Shown: piece after piece, positions 45,754 through 55,264 of the stretch | How the letters are laid out: each line of letters begins with the position of its first letter | Position numbering within the stretch: position 1 is the first letter of the stretch | From: Ascidiaceihabitans sp. | GTDB lineage: Bacteria > Pseudomonadota > Alphaproteobacteria > Rhodobacterales > Rhodobacteraceae | Assembly: GCA_028248455.1 (NCBI GenBank) | Contig: JAOKHV010000001.1 | Span: 62,001 to 126,000 of the forward strand | DNA: 64,000 nt | Reading direction: 5' to 3' | Translations under genes and position numbers: made by a program | The notes under the pieces: generated by a model | What the model was told of the DNA's origin: nothing | The model's database searches: none | Seen by the model: only the letters and a program-made list of their open reading frames with translations

Positions 45754-46590
45754 TTAGTGCGGTTTCTCAGCACAAACAACACGATCTCGTCCATCAATAT
45801 CCTGCAATAGACGTGGATTCGTCCAACCAGCACTTGCAAATAGTTCGACAACTTCGGGACCTTGTTGCCAGCCAATTTCTGCTAATAAGCGACCTCGTGG
45901 TTCAAGAAAACTTTGTCCCATTTCAGCCAGAACACGGTAGCCAGTCAGACCATCGGCTTCATCTGTCAGCGCAATGCGCGGTTCGTGAAGACGTAACTCG
46001 GGACTGACATGGGCCATTTCTTCTTCAGCCAGATATGGCGGATTAGAAACGATCAAATCATATTGGCCACTAACTTTGCCAAACCAATCCGATTGAAAAA
46101 TGTCTACACGTTTTTCAACACCGTTAAAAACTGCATTGGCAGCTGCCTGGAAACACGCCGCTTCGCTCAAATCTGTTCCCACACCAACCGAACTTTCGCG
46201 CTCGGCCAATAGCGTGACAAGAATACAGCCAGAACCTGTCCCTATATCCAAGACGGTAGCAAAAGGTTCAGCCAGAGCTGCCTCAATCAATGTTTCGGTA
46301 TCAGGGCGCGGGTCCAACACTTCACGGCTGACCTTGAAGCGGCGACCATAAAATTCACGTTCACCAATCAAATGGGAAACAGGCACACGTGCCTCACGTA
46401 GTCTGATCATATTTTCATAGCGTTCAGATATTTCTGATGAAATATCTTCAGGCGCAATCAGCGTGACCCGTGACGTATCAATTTTTGCGGCATGCGCTAA
46501 GAGGATGCGGGCATCACGTGCAGGATCATCTACACCAGCCTCACGCAAACGACCTGTTGCCGCAACCATTGCTTGGGCCGCAGTGGTCAT
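45754..46590 (-). CDS. prmC: Release-factor glutamine methyltransferase
   Basis: This 278-residue SAM enzyme N5-methylates the GGQ glutamine of RF1 and RF2. SAM motif I is DIGTGSGC (115-122) and the catalytic NPPY is at 183-186 ([10 protein letters not shown]). The N-terminal helical release-factor-binding domain is complete. It overlaps its substrate's gene prfA by 4 bases, the usual arrangement. Confidence 0.97.
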   Translation of the reverse strand: MTTAAQAMVAATGRLREAGVDDPARDARILLAHAAKIDTSRVTLIAPEDISSEISERYENMIRLREARVPVSHLIGEREFYGRRFKVSREVLDPRPDTETLIEAALAEPFATVLDIGTGSGCILVTLLAERESSVGVGTDLSEAACFQAAANAVFNGVEKRVDIFQSDWFGKVSGQYDLIVSNPPYLAEEEMAHVSPELRLHEPRIALTDEADGLTGYRVLAEMGQSFLEPRGRLLAEIGWQQGPEVVELFASAGWTNPRLLQDIDGRDRVVCAEKPH

Positions 46591-47642
46591 TCACCCATCT
46601 CAGCCATCAGGCGGGCCTGACCATCAGCCGTCAATGCATCTGCAATCTCATCCAAATCACCGCCCATGATTGCATCCAGTTTATAAAGCGTAAGATTAAT
46701 CCGATGATCCGTCATGCGCCCTTGTGGAAAGTTGTACGTACGAATGCGTTCAGAGCGGTCACCACTACCGACCTGAGAAGCACGATCGGCACTACGTTCG
46801 TCATCCACACGGCTACGTTCTTGATCATAAAGGCGTGCACGCAACACTTGCATCGCAATCTCACGGTTGCGGTGTTGCGATTTTTCAGAACTGGTGACGA
46901 CAAGACCCGTTGGCAAGTGAGTGATGCGCACAGCACTGTCGGTTGTGTTCACGTGCTGGCCACCTGCCCCTGATGAGCGATAGGTGTCTATGCGAATATC
47001 ATTGGGCTCAATCTTGATGTCCACGTCTTCGGCCTCTGGCAGAACCGCGACAGTCGCTGCTGAAGTGTGGATACGACCACCACTTTCAGTCGTGGGAACA
47101 CGTTGAACGCGGTGAACACCACTTTCATATTTTAGACGGGCAAAAACGTTTTCACCTTTAATATGTGCGACCACTTCTTTGACACCGCCCAATTCGGTAG
47201 TCTGTTCTTCTATAATCTCAACTTTCCAACCATTCGCTTCTGCATACCTCTGGTACATACGAAACAAATCACCTGCGAAAAGCGCTGCTTCGTCCCCGCC
47301 GGTACCAGGTCGGATTTCAAGCATAGCAGGTTTGGCATCAGCCGCATCTTTAGGCAGCAATGCAAGCTGCAAAGCGGCCTCAGCATCGGGCAGAGCAGTC
47401 TTAAGACGTGGTAACTCTTCACGCGCTAGTTCGGCCATATCGGGATCAGCCAACATTTCCTCCGCTTCGCCCATATCACTTAGGATTTGGCGATAGGCCA
47501 TAATTTGTTCAACAACCGGCTTAAGGTCGGAATATTCTTTAGCCAAAGTTGCAATATCGCCCCCACCAGTCCCATCGGACATGGAAGCCTCAAGAAATTG
47601 AAAGCGCTGGCTAATCTGTTCTAGGCGATGTGCTGGGATCAT
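46587..47642 (-). CDS. prfA: Peptide chain release factor 1
   Basis: This 351-residue factor reads UAA and UAG. The GGQ motif is at 227-229 ([10 protein letters not shown]). The tripeptide anticodon region reads PTT at 183-185 ([10 protein letters not shown]), where E. coli RF1 has PAT; position 2 is known to vary. Length and the [13 protein letters not shown] motif are standard. It is upstream of and coupled to prmC. Confidence 0.97.
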   Translation of the reverse strand: MIPAHRLEQISQRFQFLEASMSDGTGGGDIATLAKEYSDLKPVVEQIMAYRQILSDMGEAEEMLADPDMAELAREELPRLKTALPDAEAALQLALLPKDAADAKPAMLEIRPGTGGDEAALFAGDLFRMYQRYAEANGWKVEIIEEQTTELGGVKEVVAHIKGENVFARLKYESGVHRVQRVPTTESGGRIHTSAATVAVLPEAEDVDIKIEPNDIRIDTYRSSGAGGQHVNTTDSAVRITHLPTGLVVTSSEKSQHRNREIAMQVLRARLYDQERSRVDDERSADRASQVGSGDRSERIRTYNFPQGRMTDHRINLTLYKLDAIMGGDLDEIADALTADGQARLMAEMGE

Positions 47643-47704
47643 ACTTTGTTCCTGAGCGATTGTTGTGATTTGGTCAATAGCCTAGACTGAGATATCATCA
47701 AAGC

Positions 47705-48007
47705 ATGAAGCGTTTAACTTGCATATTGCTATTGTTGAGCCAACCCGTTCTGGCGGATGTCATAACGCCCCAAGGGCGCACAATTGATTGTTTTTGTACC
47801 GACAAATCCGGAAGTAGGATTGAATTGGGACAAACCATCTGTTTGCAAGTAGATGGTAGGATGTTCATGGCACAGTGTCAGATGTCCCTTAATGTGCCGA
47901 TGTGGCGTGAGATGCAGCAGGGGTGCTTCACCAGCTCACTCGAGCGCACCTTTCAGTTGCTCCAGTCGGGCAGCATTGACCCCGAGATCGCTTTTTCCAA
48001 ATCGTAG
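47705..48007 (+). CDS. Small secreted cysteine-containing protein, hypothetical
   Basis: This 100-residue protein has a signal peptide (MKRLTCILLLLSQPVLA). The mature part opens DVITPQGRTIDCFCTDKSGS and carries five Cys. It resembles short periplasmic proteins seen only in Rhodobacterales, none of known function to me. It is divergent from prfA (62 bases). Its last 72 bases overlap the DUF1499 gene on the other strand. Confidence 0.65.
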   Translation: MKRLTCILLLLSQPVLADVITPQGRTIDCFCTDKSGSRIELGQTICLQVDGRMFMAQCQMSLNVPMWREMQQGCFTSSLERTFQLLQSGSIDPEIAFSKS

Positions 48008-48343
48008 ACGGGCAAATAATTTGATATTTTCACCAGATTGTTCAATCGTTGTGTAGTCAGGATAACCCATCAATTTTGTTCGTGTGATATAGGTTATACG
48101 ACCTTGTTCGATTGTTCCTGCCAATACCTTTGTTCTTGGCTTATTTAACATATTTTTATTCAAAATTTTCAGCGTTTCTGGACTATTGATTATAATACGG
48201 ACAGCACCACCTGCCAAGTTACTCTCAGTTTCAGCTGCAATTGCAACATGCCACCGGTTTGGGTCTGACGGTGCAGCACGTACATAAGCCGCGAAAGCTA
48301 ACACTAGGCCGATCAGTATATAAAAGAACATTCGCATTCCCAC
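47936..48343 (-). CDS. DUF1499 protein
   Basis: This 135-residue protein has one N-terminal hydrophobic anchor or signal (MFFYILIGLVLAFAAYVRAA) and then the DUF1499 core. WHVAIAAETES follows the anchor, then PRTKVLAG, YITRTKLMGYPDYTTIEQ and FARLRFGKSDLGVNAARLEQL. The GYPDYTT and SDLGVN motifs are diagnostic. The GTG at 48343 or the ATG at 48337 may be the start. The 3' end overlaps the convergent small secreted protein gene by 72 bases. Function unknown. Confidence 0.8.
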   Translation of the reverse strand: MGMRMFFYILIGLVLAFAAYVRAAPSDPNRWHVAIAAETESNLAGGAVRIIINSPETLKILNKNMLNKPRTKVLAGTIEQGRITYITRTKLMGYPDYTTIEQSGENIKLFARLRFGKSDLGVNAARLEQLKGALE

Positions 48344-48393
48344 TCAGTGTTGGATTCTGTCTTCTTCGTCAAACCGCTACAGCGATCAATCGC

Positions 48394-49343
48394 CTATCTA
48401 TATGTCACACCCGGCAAGACGCACAGCATTTCATATAGCAAGTTCGCACCTGTCAAAGCGGTATTTCCGGTTGTGTCATACGGCGGTGAAACTTCGACCA
48501 GATCGCATCCAACAATGTTTAACCCCTTCAAACTGCGGATCAGTTCCAGTGATTGCGGTGTTGTAAGGCCGCCAATCTCAGGGGTTCCAGTACCTGGTGC
48601 ATATGCTGGATCCAGACTATCGATATCGTAAGAAATATACGTAGGGATATCGCCAATATCTCGGCGTATTTCTGCGCCAAGGTTTGCAAGCGGCTTGTGC
48701 CAAAGCTCATGCGCAGGAAAATGTTGAAATCCCCAACCTGCAGCTTCGCTAAAGTCTTCAGCTGAATAGCCAGTTCCACGCAACCCAATCTGATAGGTCT
48801 TGGCTGGATTGATCAGCCCTTCCTCGTAAGCACGGCGAAAAACCGTGCCATGGGTTTCCCGTTCGCCAAACATTTCATCGTTCACATCAGCATGCGCATC
48901 CACATGCACCAACGCGACAGGTCCATGACGTTTTGCTATCGCACGCAGGACTGGCAAGGTGATTGAATGATCCCCCCCCCAATAGCCATCGGCACCAACT
49001 TGTGCTTTAAAATCTCATCATAAATATCTCTAATCAAACGTAAAATATCACTTAGATAAAACGTGTTGATTGCCAAATCCCCGATATCAGCCACTTGAAG
49101 GCTGTCAAAGGGCGCAGCACCGGTCTGTAAGTTATATGGACGTAACATTGCCGATTCAGCACGTACTTCCTTTGGTCCAAACCGTGTGCCAGAACGCCAA
49201 GATGTTCCGATATCCATTGGGATACCCAGAACGGCGACATCCAAGCCAGCAAGTTCCTTGGCAGACGGCAATCGCATGAACGTATTAGGCCCAGAGAACC
49301 GCGCAAGGTCGTTACCACTTATTGGTTGGTTCTTACCCGCCAT
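48394..49343 (-). pseudogene. Ureohydrolase (agmatinase family), frameshifted in a G9 tract
   Basis: The first part (49343 to 48971) encodes MAGKNQPISGNDLARFSG through LVPMAIGGG. The second part reads DHSITLPVLRAIAKRHGPVA with DAHADVND, DIDSLDPAYAPGTGTP and EVSPPYDTTG, so all Mn ligands are intact. The join falls in nine consecutive G at 48972-48980 (minus strand). Seven G would give AIGGDHS and ten would give AIGGGDHS; nine throws the frame into IIQSPCQ and a stop. Apart from this the gene looks healthy. It overlaps the intact paralogue by 11 bases. It may be a true pseudogene, a phase-variable gene or a homopolymer sequencing error. Confidence 0.85.
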
Positions 49344-50301
49344 TGCGCAGTCTCCACGCCAGTAAACAACAAAGCTCAGTTGCTACATGTGCGCCCGCAA
49401 TCGCAGTGGCACCAGTTGTGTCATAGGGTGGTGAAACTTCCACCACATCCCCGCCTTTAATATTGATCCCGGCGAGGTCGCGTAGCAACACAGCCGCTTG
49501 GGCCGATGTTAAGCCACCCCAAACAGGTGTGCCCGTGCCCGGCGCATAGGCTGGGTCCAAACCATCAATGTCAAACGTTAGGTAAGTTGGATGGTCGCCT
49601 ACGATTTCTTTGGCTCGTCGTGCGACTTCAGCGGCACCAATCTCATGAACCTCGCGCGCATCAATGATGTTTACGCCCAGTGTATCCTCGTTATGCGTTC
49701 TGATCCCAATTTGGACAGAGCGCGCCGGATCGACCAGCCCCATCTTGACTGCCTTGTAAAACATTGTGCCATGATCAACGCGTTCCATATTATCATCTGC
49801 CCAAGTGTCGGTATGAGCGTCCACTTGGATTAAGGACATCGGGCCGTATTTTTCGGCATATGCTTTCAGGATTGGAAAGCTGATGTAATGATCGCCTCCC
49901 AATGCGATCGACGCCGCCCCTGAATTTAAGATGCCTCGGATATGATCGATTAATGCCGTGGGAAACGCTGAGATATTAGCGTAATCAAAAGCCAGATCAC
50001 CGTAGTCAACGATTGCCATTTCAGTCAGTGGATCAAATGGCCAACCATAGACAGCATCGGGTGCCTGCAAAGCGGATGCTTCGCGGATCGCACGTGGTCC
50101 GAGCCGTGTGCCCGGCCTGTTTGTAACCGCTTGATCGAAAGGTATACCGGTTACCGCGATATCAACCCCAGTCAGATCCTTGGTGTAACGACGGCGCAAA
50201 AACGACAGAGCGCCACCAAAGGTATTTTCGTTTGTCAGCCCTCGTAAATCTTCGCGCGTGAATGCATGATCAACTTGTTCCTTTGCGTCCTCAAGTCCCA
50301 T
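49333..50301 (-). CDS. speB: Ureohydrolase, agmatinase/guanidino-acid hydrolase family
   Basis: This 322-residue binuclear manganese hydrolase releases urea from a guanidino compound. Ligands are His138 (GGDHY), Asp161, His163 and Asp165 (DAHTDT), and Asp244 and Asp246 (DIDGLDP). The variable loop that selects agmatine, guanidinobutyrate or guanidinopropionate does not let me name the substrate, so the symbol is by family. It lies 2 bases after an M20D amidohydrolase and overlaps a second, frameshifted ureohydrolase. Confidence 0.92.
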   Translation of the reverse strand: MGLEDAKEQVDHAFTREDLRGLTNENTFGGALSFLRRRYTKDLTGVDIAVTGIPFDQAVTNRPGTRLGPRAIREASALQAPDAVYGWPFDPLTEMAIVDYGDLAFDYANISAFPTALIDHIRGILNSGAASIALGGDHYISFPILKAYAEKYGPMSLIQVDAHTDTWADDNMERVDHGTMFYKAVKMGLVDPARSVQIGIRTHNEDTLGVNIIDAREVHEIGAAEVARRAKEIVGDHPTYLTFDIDGLDPAYAPGTGTPVWGGLTSAQAAVLLRDLAGINIKGGDVVEVSPPYDTTGATAIAGAHVATELCCLLAWRLRNGG

Positions 50302-50303
50302 GC

Positions 50304-51470
50304 TTATCTCCTAACTGGTTGCGCTGTCTCGACCAGGCGCGCAAAAAATGATGCACCAACCGGTGCCACATCATCGTTAAAGTTGTATTCAGGGTGGTGA
50401 AGACCGGCACTTGGACCCTGCCCCATGAACAAATACGCACCGGGACGTTTTTCTAACATGTATGAAAAATCCTCGGATCCCATAACCGGTTCAAAATCAT
50501 CCACGACAGCCTCAACACCGGACACATCGCGCGCGGCTTTGGTCGCCGTCACAACACCCTCAGCTGAGTTATGCGTCGCGGGATATCCACGATTATAGAC
50601 CACCTCGGCATCGCAGCCATAACTTGCGGCTTGGCCAGCTACAATCTCTCTCAAACGCCGTTCTGCGAGATCGCGTACCTCCGGCGTAAAGCTGCGTACC
50701 GTCCCGTTCATGTATGCGGTATCTGGAATAACATTGTCTACTGAACCTGTATGGATTTGTGTGACAGAGATCACCAAGCGTTCGGACGCGTTCAAGTTGC
50801 GGCTGACAATTGTTTGAATGGCTTGCGCAATGGAACAGGCAGCCAGAACCGGATCAACAGTGTCGTGGGGCATCGCCCCATGACCGCCACGACCTTTAAT
50901 GTTAATATCAAACACATCGGCGCCTGCCATCAACGGGCCTGTGGTCGTGTAAAAATTACCGACGGGCATCTCTGGCATGTTATGAATCCCGTAGACTTGT
51001 GAGATATCAAAGGTATCAAGAATACCCTCTTCAACCATCGCCTCCGCGCCACCAGTTGCTTCTTCATCAGGCTGGAAAATCAACGCAACACAGCCAGAAA
51101 AGTTACGTGTTTCGCACAAGTATTTTGCCGCTCCCAATAACATTGTTGTATGCCCGTCATGGCCGCAGGCATGCATACGGCCCTCGTGGGTTGACTGATA
51201 CTCTAAGCCTGTCGTTTCGATAATCGGTAGGCCGTCCATATCGGCACGCAAACCAATTGTTGGCCCGTTCCCTTGGCCATTAATAATCGCAACGATACCG
51301 GTTGTTGCAATTCCCGTTTGAATTTCATCAACACCGAATTCGCGCAATTTTTCTTCAACAAAAGCAGCAGTTTTGAAGCACTCGCGCCCCAATTCTGGAA
51401 TCGTGTGCAAATGCCTGCGCCATCCGGTCATTTCATCGGCGTAACCTGCGATACGATTAACGATTGCCAT
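50304..51470 (-). CDS. M20D-family amidohydrolase
   Basis: This 388-residue two-domain metallohydrolase is of the hippurate / N-acyl-amino-acid hydrolase type. It has RRHLHTIPELGRECFKTAAF and GLRADMDGLPI. The metal Cys/His motif is HACGHDGHTTMLLGAA, with FQPDEEATGGAEAMVEEG and the C-terminal GSEDFSYMLEKRPGAY. The ATG at 51470 with AAGGAG before it is chosen over a frame extending 25 codons upstream. As first gene with two ureohydrolases, it may hydrolyse an N-acylated or carbamoyl guanidino compound; that is inference. Confidence 0.92.
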   Translation of the reverse strand: MAIVNRIAGYADEMTGWRRHLHTIPELGRECFKTAAFVEEKLREFGVDEIQTGIATTGIVAIINGQGNGPTIGLRADMDGLPIIETTGLEYQSTHEGRMHACGHDGHTTMLLGAAKYLCETRNFSGCVALIFQPDEEATGGAEAMVEEGILDTFDISQVYGIHNMPEMPVGNFYTTTGPLMAGADVFDINIKGRGGHGAMPHDTVDPVLAACSIAQAIQTIVSRNLNASERLVISVTQIHTGSVDNVIPDTAYMNGTVRSFTPEVRDLAERRLREIVAGQAASYGCDAEVVYNRGYPATHNSAEGVVTATKAARDVSGVEAVVDDFEPVMGSEDFSYMLEKRPGAYLFMGQGPSAGLHHPEYNFNDDVAPVGASFFARLVETAQPVRR

Positions 51471-51532
51471 GGGTGGACTCCTTTGCCTTATGTCGCTCAA
51501 ATGCATCCAACACTGAACACGAGGGCGCTGCA

Positions 51533-52360
51533 ATGGCCGATACACTGATACACGACCAAGATGCTGGAATTGAGCGCCTACTAGAGATCATGCGTCGCTT
51601 AAGAGACCCCGAAAACGGGTGCCCATGGGACCTAGAACAAACTTTTGATACGATTGCACCCTACACGATCGAAGAAGCCTATGAAGTGGCCGACGCGATT
51701 GAGCGCAAGGATTGGCCGGAACTTGAGGGCGAATTGGGCGACCTGTTACTGCAAACAGTTTATCATACCGCAATGGGCGAAGAGGACGGGAACTTTAGCT
51801 TCCAATCCGTTGTCCGCGCTATTTCAAATAAAATGGTTGCCCGTCACCCGCATGTGTTTGGCAATGAACCCCGCGATAAGTCTGCAGAACAGCAAACACG
51901 CGATTGGGAAGCGATCAAAGCGGCCGAGCGTGCCGGCAAAAAGCAAGGCGGCGCATTGGACGGCGTTGCAGTTGGCCTGCCATCGCTCCTTCGCGCCTAC
52001 AAACTGCAGAACCGCGCAGCTCGCGTCGGTTTCGATTGGCCAAGCACTGATCAAGTAATCGATAAAATTCAAGAAGAAGCTGCTGAACTGGTGGAGGCAC
52101 GTGACGAGCTAACCCACGAAAAAATGACTGAAGAGTTTGGTGATTTGATGTTCGTTATGGCCAACCTAGCACGTCACCTCAAGATCGAGCCCGAAGAGGC
52201 GTTGCGCGCTGCAAACGCTAAATTCACAAGACGTTTTGAAGGTGTCGAAGCCAAACTGGCCGAGATGGGGAAAACACCCGCTCAAAGTGACCTTGCTGAA
52301 ATGGACGCTCTTTGGGACGCCGTTAAGGTTGATGAGCGGAAAAGCGGCACAACGAAGTAA
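51533..52360 (+). CDS. mazG: Nucleoside triphosphate pyrophosphohydrolase MazG
   Basis: This 275-residue tandem-domain all-alpha NTP pyrophosphatase converts NTPs to NMP and PPi. The first domain has the opening RRLRDPENGCPWDLEQTFDT and EEAYEVADAIERKDWPELEGELGD (EExxE...ExxD metal sites); the second has EEAAELVEA and EEFGDLMFVMANL. The ATG at 51533 after GAGGG is used; homologues begin there and the 23-codon upstream extension overlaps the divergent gene's control region. Confidence 0.95.
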   Translation: MADTLIHDQDAGIERLLEIMRRLRDPENGCPWDLEQTFDTIAPYTIEEAYEVADAIERKDWPELEGELGDLLLQTVYHTAMGEEDGNFSFQSVVRAISNKMVARHPHVFGNEPRDKSAEQQTRDWEAIKAAERAGKKQGGALDGVAVGLPSLLRAYKLQNRAARVGFDWPSTDQVIDKIQEEAAELVEARDELTHEKMTEEFGDLMFVMANLARHLKIEPEEALRAANAKFTRRFEGVEAKLAEMGKTPAQSDLAEMDALWDAVKVDERKSGTTK

Positions 52361-52443
52361 GCGACGACTTCTTTCCTTAACTTATCCGCTTGAACCGCTT
52401 ATCTATTCATCGAATTGAACCAACTTAACCCACGGATCCTGAC

Positions 52444-53385
52444 ATGCCTCCACGTAAGATCATTATCGATACGGACCCCGGACAGGACGATGCTGTTGCT
52501 ATTCTTTTGGCACTTTCCAGTCCTGAAGACATGGACGTTCTTGGGATCACCGCTGTTGCGGGCAATGTACCGCTTGAATTGACCCAGAAGAACGCCCGGA
52601 TCGTGTGCGAATTGGCTGGCAAAACGGATGTACCGGTTTTTGCAGGTTGTGATCGGCCAATGGGACGCCAGCTTGTGACTGCGGAACATGTTCATGGAAA
52701 AACAGGGTTGGATGGCCCAAGTTTGCCTGACCCTACAATGCCATTGCAAGATCAGCACGCTGTTGATTTCATAATAGAAACGCTGCACCGCGAGGATGCG
52801 GGAACTGTCACCTTGTGCGTACTGGGCCCGTTGACCAACATCGCTACCGCTTTTGAAAAAGCCCCTGAAGTTATTGAGCGTGTTCAACAGATCGTTCTAA
52901 TGGGTGGTGCATATTTTGAGGTTGGAAATATTACACCTACTGCAGAATTCAACATTTATGTCGACCCAGAAGCTGCTGAAATTACGTTTAAAAGTGGTGT
53001 TGATATTGTCGTGATGCCACTTGACGTTACGCACAAGGCACTGGTCACTCAGCCACGCAATGACGCCTTTCGCGACCTTGGAACCCCATCAGGTATCGCG
53101 GTTGCGCAAATGACCGATTTTTTCGAACGCTTCGACAAAGAAAAATATGGCTCAAACGGAGCACCTTTGCATGATCCATGCGTCACTGCCTATTTGATAG
53201 CCCCCGAATTATTTTCAGGCCGCCATATTAACGTAGAAATCGAAACCCAATCCGACTTGACCCGCGGAATGACAGTGGCCGATTGGTGGGGTGTTACAGA
53301 TCGCCCAGCCAACGCGACATTCATTGGCGATTTGGACGCCGACGGATTCTTTGCACTCTTGGTTGAGCGGATTGGCCGTCTGTGA
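52444..53385 (+). CDS. Inosine/uridine-preferring nucleoside hydrolase
   Basis: This 313-residue calcium-dependent hydrolase splits nucleosides to base and ribose. The N-terminal metal motif DTDPGQDD is at residues 9-16. It also has VLGPLTNIATAFEKAPEV, VLMGGAYFEVGNITPTAEFN and the C-terminal LHDPCVTAYLI with the last Asp ligand. RihA/RihB-type length. It overlaps the next GNAT gene by 4 bases. Base preference not determined. Confidence 0.95.
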   Translation: MPPRKIIIDTDPGQDDAVAILLALSSPEDMDVLGITAVAGNVPLELTQKNARIVCELAGKTDVPVFAGCDRPMGRQLVTAEHVHGKTGLDGPSLPDPTMPLQDQHAVDFIIETLHREDAGTVTLCVLGPLTNIATAFEKAPEVIERVQQIVLMGGAYFEVGNITPTAEFNIYVDPEAAEITFKSGVDIVVMPLDVTHKALVTQPRNDAFRDLGTPSGIAVAQMTDFFERFDKEKYGSNGAPLHDPCVTAYLIAPELFSGRHINVEIETQSDLTRGMTVADWWGVTDRPANATFIGDLDADGFFALLVERIGRL

Positions 53386-53831
53386 GCGCTGTTCTCACGC
53401 TTGGGAAACCCGAGCATCTTGAAAAACTGTTTGCATTGGTCAAGTCCTATCACGCAGAATCTGGCATTACCCTATCGGACGAGGCACGCCTTGCAGGTGT
53501 TGCCCCGCTGCTTGAGGGCATACCACACGGCGTTGCCTACCTGATTGGACCGCCACGATCCCCCATCGGCTATATTGTTATAACTTTTGGGTGGTCCCTA
53601 GAACTGGGTGGCATGGACGGAACTATTAATGAGTTCTATGTACGCACTGGTGTGCGTGGGCGTGGTGTAGCAACCGAGACATTGCAAAAGCTGCCCAAAG
53701 CGTTGGGTGATGCAGGGCTGGTTGCTTTGCATCTGCAACTCAACAATATCGGCGACACCAACAGACGACTTTTCACCCGTGTAGGTTTTACTGTGCGTGA
53801 AAACCACCATGTGATGACACGCAAATTCTAA
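53382..53831 (+). CDS. GNAT N-acetyltransferase
   Basis: This 149-residue single-domain acetyltransferase has acetyl-CoA motif A at VRTGVRGRGVATETLQKLPK, with R-GRGVA for the pyrophosphate loop, and the late strand NRRLFTRVGFTVRENHHV. The GTG start overlaps the nucleoside hydrolase stop by 4 bases, so it is the second gene of that transcript. Substrate unknown. Confidence 0.88.
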   Translation: MSAVLTLGKPEHLEKLFALVKSYHAESGITLSDEARLAGVAPLLEGIPHGVAYLIGPPRSPIGYIVITFGWSLELGGMDGTINEFYVRTGVRGRGVATETLQKLPKALGDAGLVALHLQLNNIGDTNRRLFTRVGFTVRENHHVMTRKF

Positions 53832-53851
53832 CTTAGCCACAAGGTGTGCCA

Positions 53852-55264
53852 ATGCCGCTTAATATTCCGTTTGATAACACTTATGCAGACCTACCTGAGG
53901 GCTTTTTTTCATCGCAAAATCCAACGCCTGTAAAAGCGCCCTCCTTGATCGCTTTCAATAAAGACTTGGCAAATTTGCTTAGTTTTGATGGTGGTGACAT
54001 CGATGAAATGGCACAGACCTTTGCGGGCAATGTTGTCCCGACGGGTGCCGCACCCCTCGCCCAACTGTATGCGGGTCACCAATTCGGGAACTACAACCCG
54101 CAATTGGGAGATGGCCGCGCAGTGTTGCTGGGTGAAGTCGTTGGCACTGATGGTGTGCGCCGTGACATCCAGTTGAAAGGCTCCGGGCCCACACCATACA
54201 GTCGTAATGGTGACGGCCGCGCGTGGCTTGGCCCAGTATTACGAGAATACGTTGTGTCCGAGGCCATGTACGCTCTTGGCATTCCGACGACACGTGCTTT
54301 GGCAGCGGTGCAAACAGGTGAACCTGTGTTCCGCGAGGCTGCGTTTCCCGGTGCCGTGTTAACACGTGTCGCGCGCAGCCATTTGCGGGTTGGTACATTT
54401 CAGGTTTTTGCCCATCGCGGTCAACTAGGTGACCTTCAAACCCTGACGGACTATGCCATCCAACGCCACTACCCTGATGCAACGGGCCCAATGGATTTGC
54501 TTCGCGCGGTCTCTGCCGCCCAAGCCGAATTAATAACTGCGTGGATGTCTGTAGGGTTCATTCACGGCGTAATGAACACTGACAATTGTTCGATAAGCGG
54601 CGAAACCATCGATTACGGCCCCTGTGCTTTTATGGACGCTTATTCTGAACGACGTGTATTTAGTTCAATCGATCGCGGTGCGCGCTATGCCTTCGCCAAC
54701 CAACCTGACATTGCGGTGTGGAACATGGCGCAGCTCGCAACCTCACTTTTACAATTGGCTACAGACAAAGAGGCCGCTGTCGAAGAAGCAACCGCGATTG
54801 TCCATGCTATGCCAGCGCAGCTTGAAGCTGATTGGCTAAAGAGATTTGGAGCGAAAATTGGGATTGCTGCCGCGACACCATCGGATCATGCAATGATCGA
54901 AGATTTGCTCCAATTGATGGAAAAAGACGGTTCTGATTTCACAAATACCTTTGCAGCGCTTGGAACTGAATCCGCACGTGATCAGTTCCAAGACCGTGAA
55001 GCGTTCGATGCTTGGGCAACGACTTGGAACGCTCGACTTGCTCATGAGGCCGATCCTAATGCGATTATGGCAGCCGCGAACCCAGTTATCATCCCACGCA
55101 ATCATCGAATTGAGGAAATGATTCAAACCGCGGTTACCGGTGACTTTGCCCCATTCGAGCGATTGAATAAGGCGCTCGCGACCCCGTTCGAGGCCACGGA
55201 TACTGATCTGCACCGCGCACCATCGGCCGCACAAATCGTACCAGCAACGTTCTGTGGGACCTAA
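53852..55264 (+). CDS. selO: SelO/YdiU-family protein AMPylase
   Basis: This 470-residue pseudokinase-fold enzyme transfers AMP from ATP to Ser/Thr/Tyr of target proteins. It has PLAQLYAGHQFGNYNPQLGDGRA, the lysine motif DIQLKGSGPTPYSRNGDGR, LREYVVSEAM and the catalytic/metal region FIHGVMNTDN...IDYGPCAFMD. The C-terminus FCGT carries the Cys found where some relatives have selenocysteine; here it is TGT, not TGA. The ATG at 53852 with AAGGTG before it is preferred over a GTG two codons upstream. Confidence 0.95.
   Translation: MPLNIPFDNTYADLPEGFFSSQNPTPVKAPSLIAFNKDLANLLSFDGGDIDEMAQTFAGNVVPTGAAPLAQLYAGHQFGNYNPQLGDGRAVLLGEVVGTDGVRRDIQLKGSGPTPYSRNGDGRAWLGPVLREYVVSEAMYALGIPTTRALAAVQTGEPVFREAAFPGAVLTRVARSHLRVGTFQVFAHRGQLGDLQTLTDYAIQRHYPDATGPMDLLRAVSAAQAELITAWMSVGFIHGVMNTDNCSISGETIDYGPCAFMDAYSERRVFSSIDRGARYAFANQPDIAVWNMAQLATSLLQLATDKEAAVEEATAIVHAMPAQLEADWLKRFGAKIGIAAATPSDHAMIEDLLQLMEKDGSDFTNTFAALGTESARDQFQDREAFDAWATTWNARLAHEADPNAIMAAANPVIIPRNHRIEEMIQTAVTGDFAPFERLNKALATPFEATDTDLHRAPSAAQIVPATFCGT

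Noticed and set aside
55250-55264. Selenocysteine at the C-terminus of SelO
   Set aside because: The codon is TGT (Cys) and the gene ends normally at TAA.
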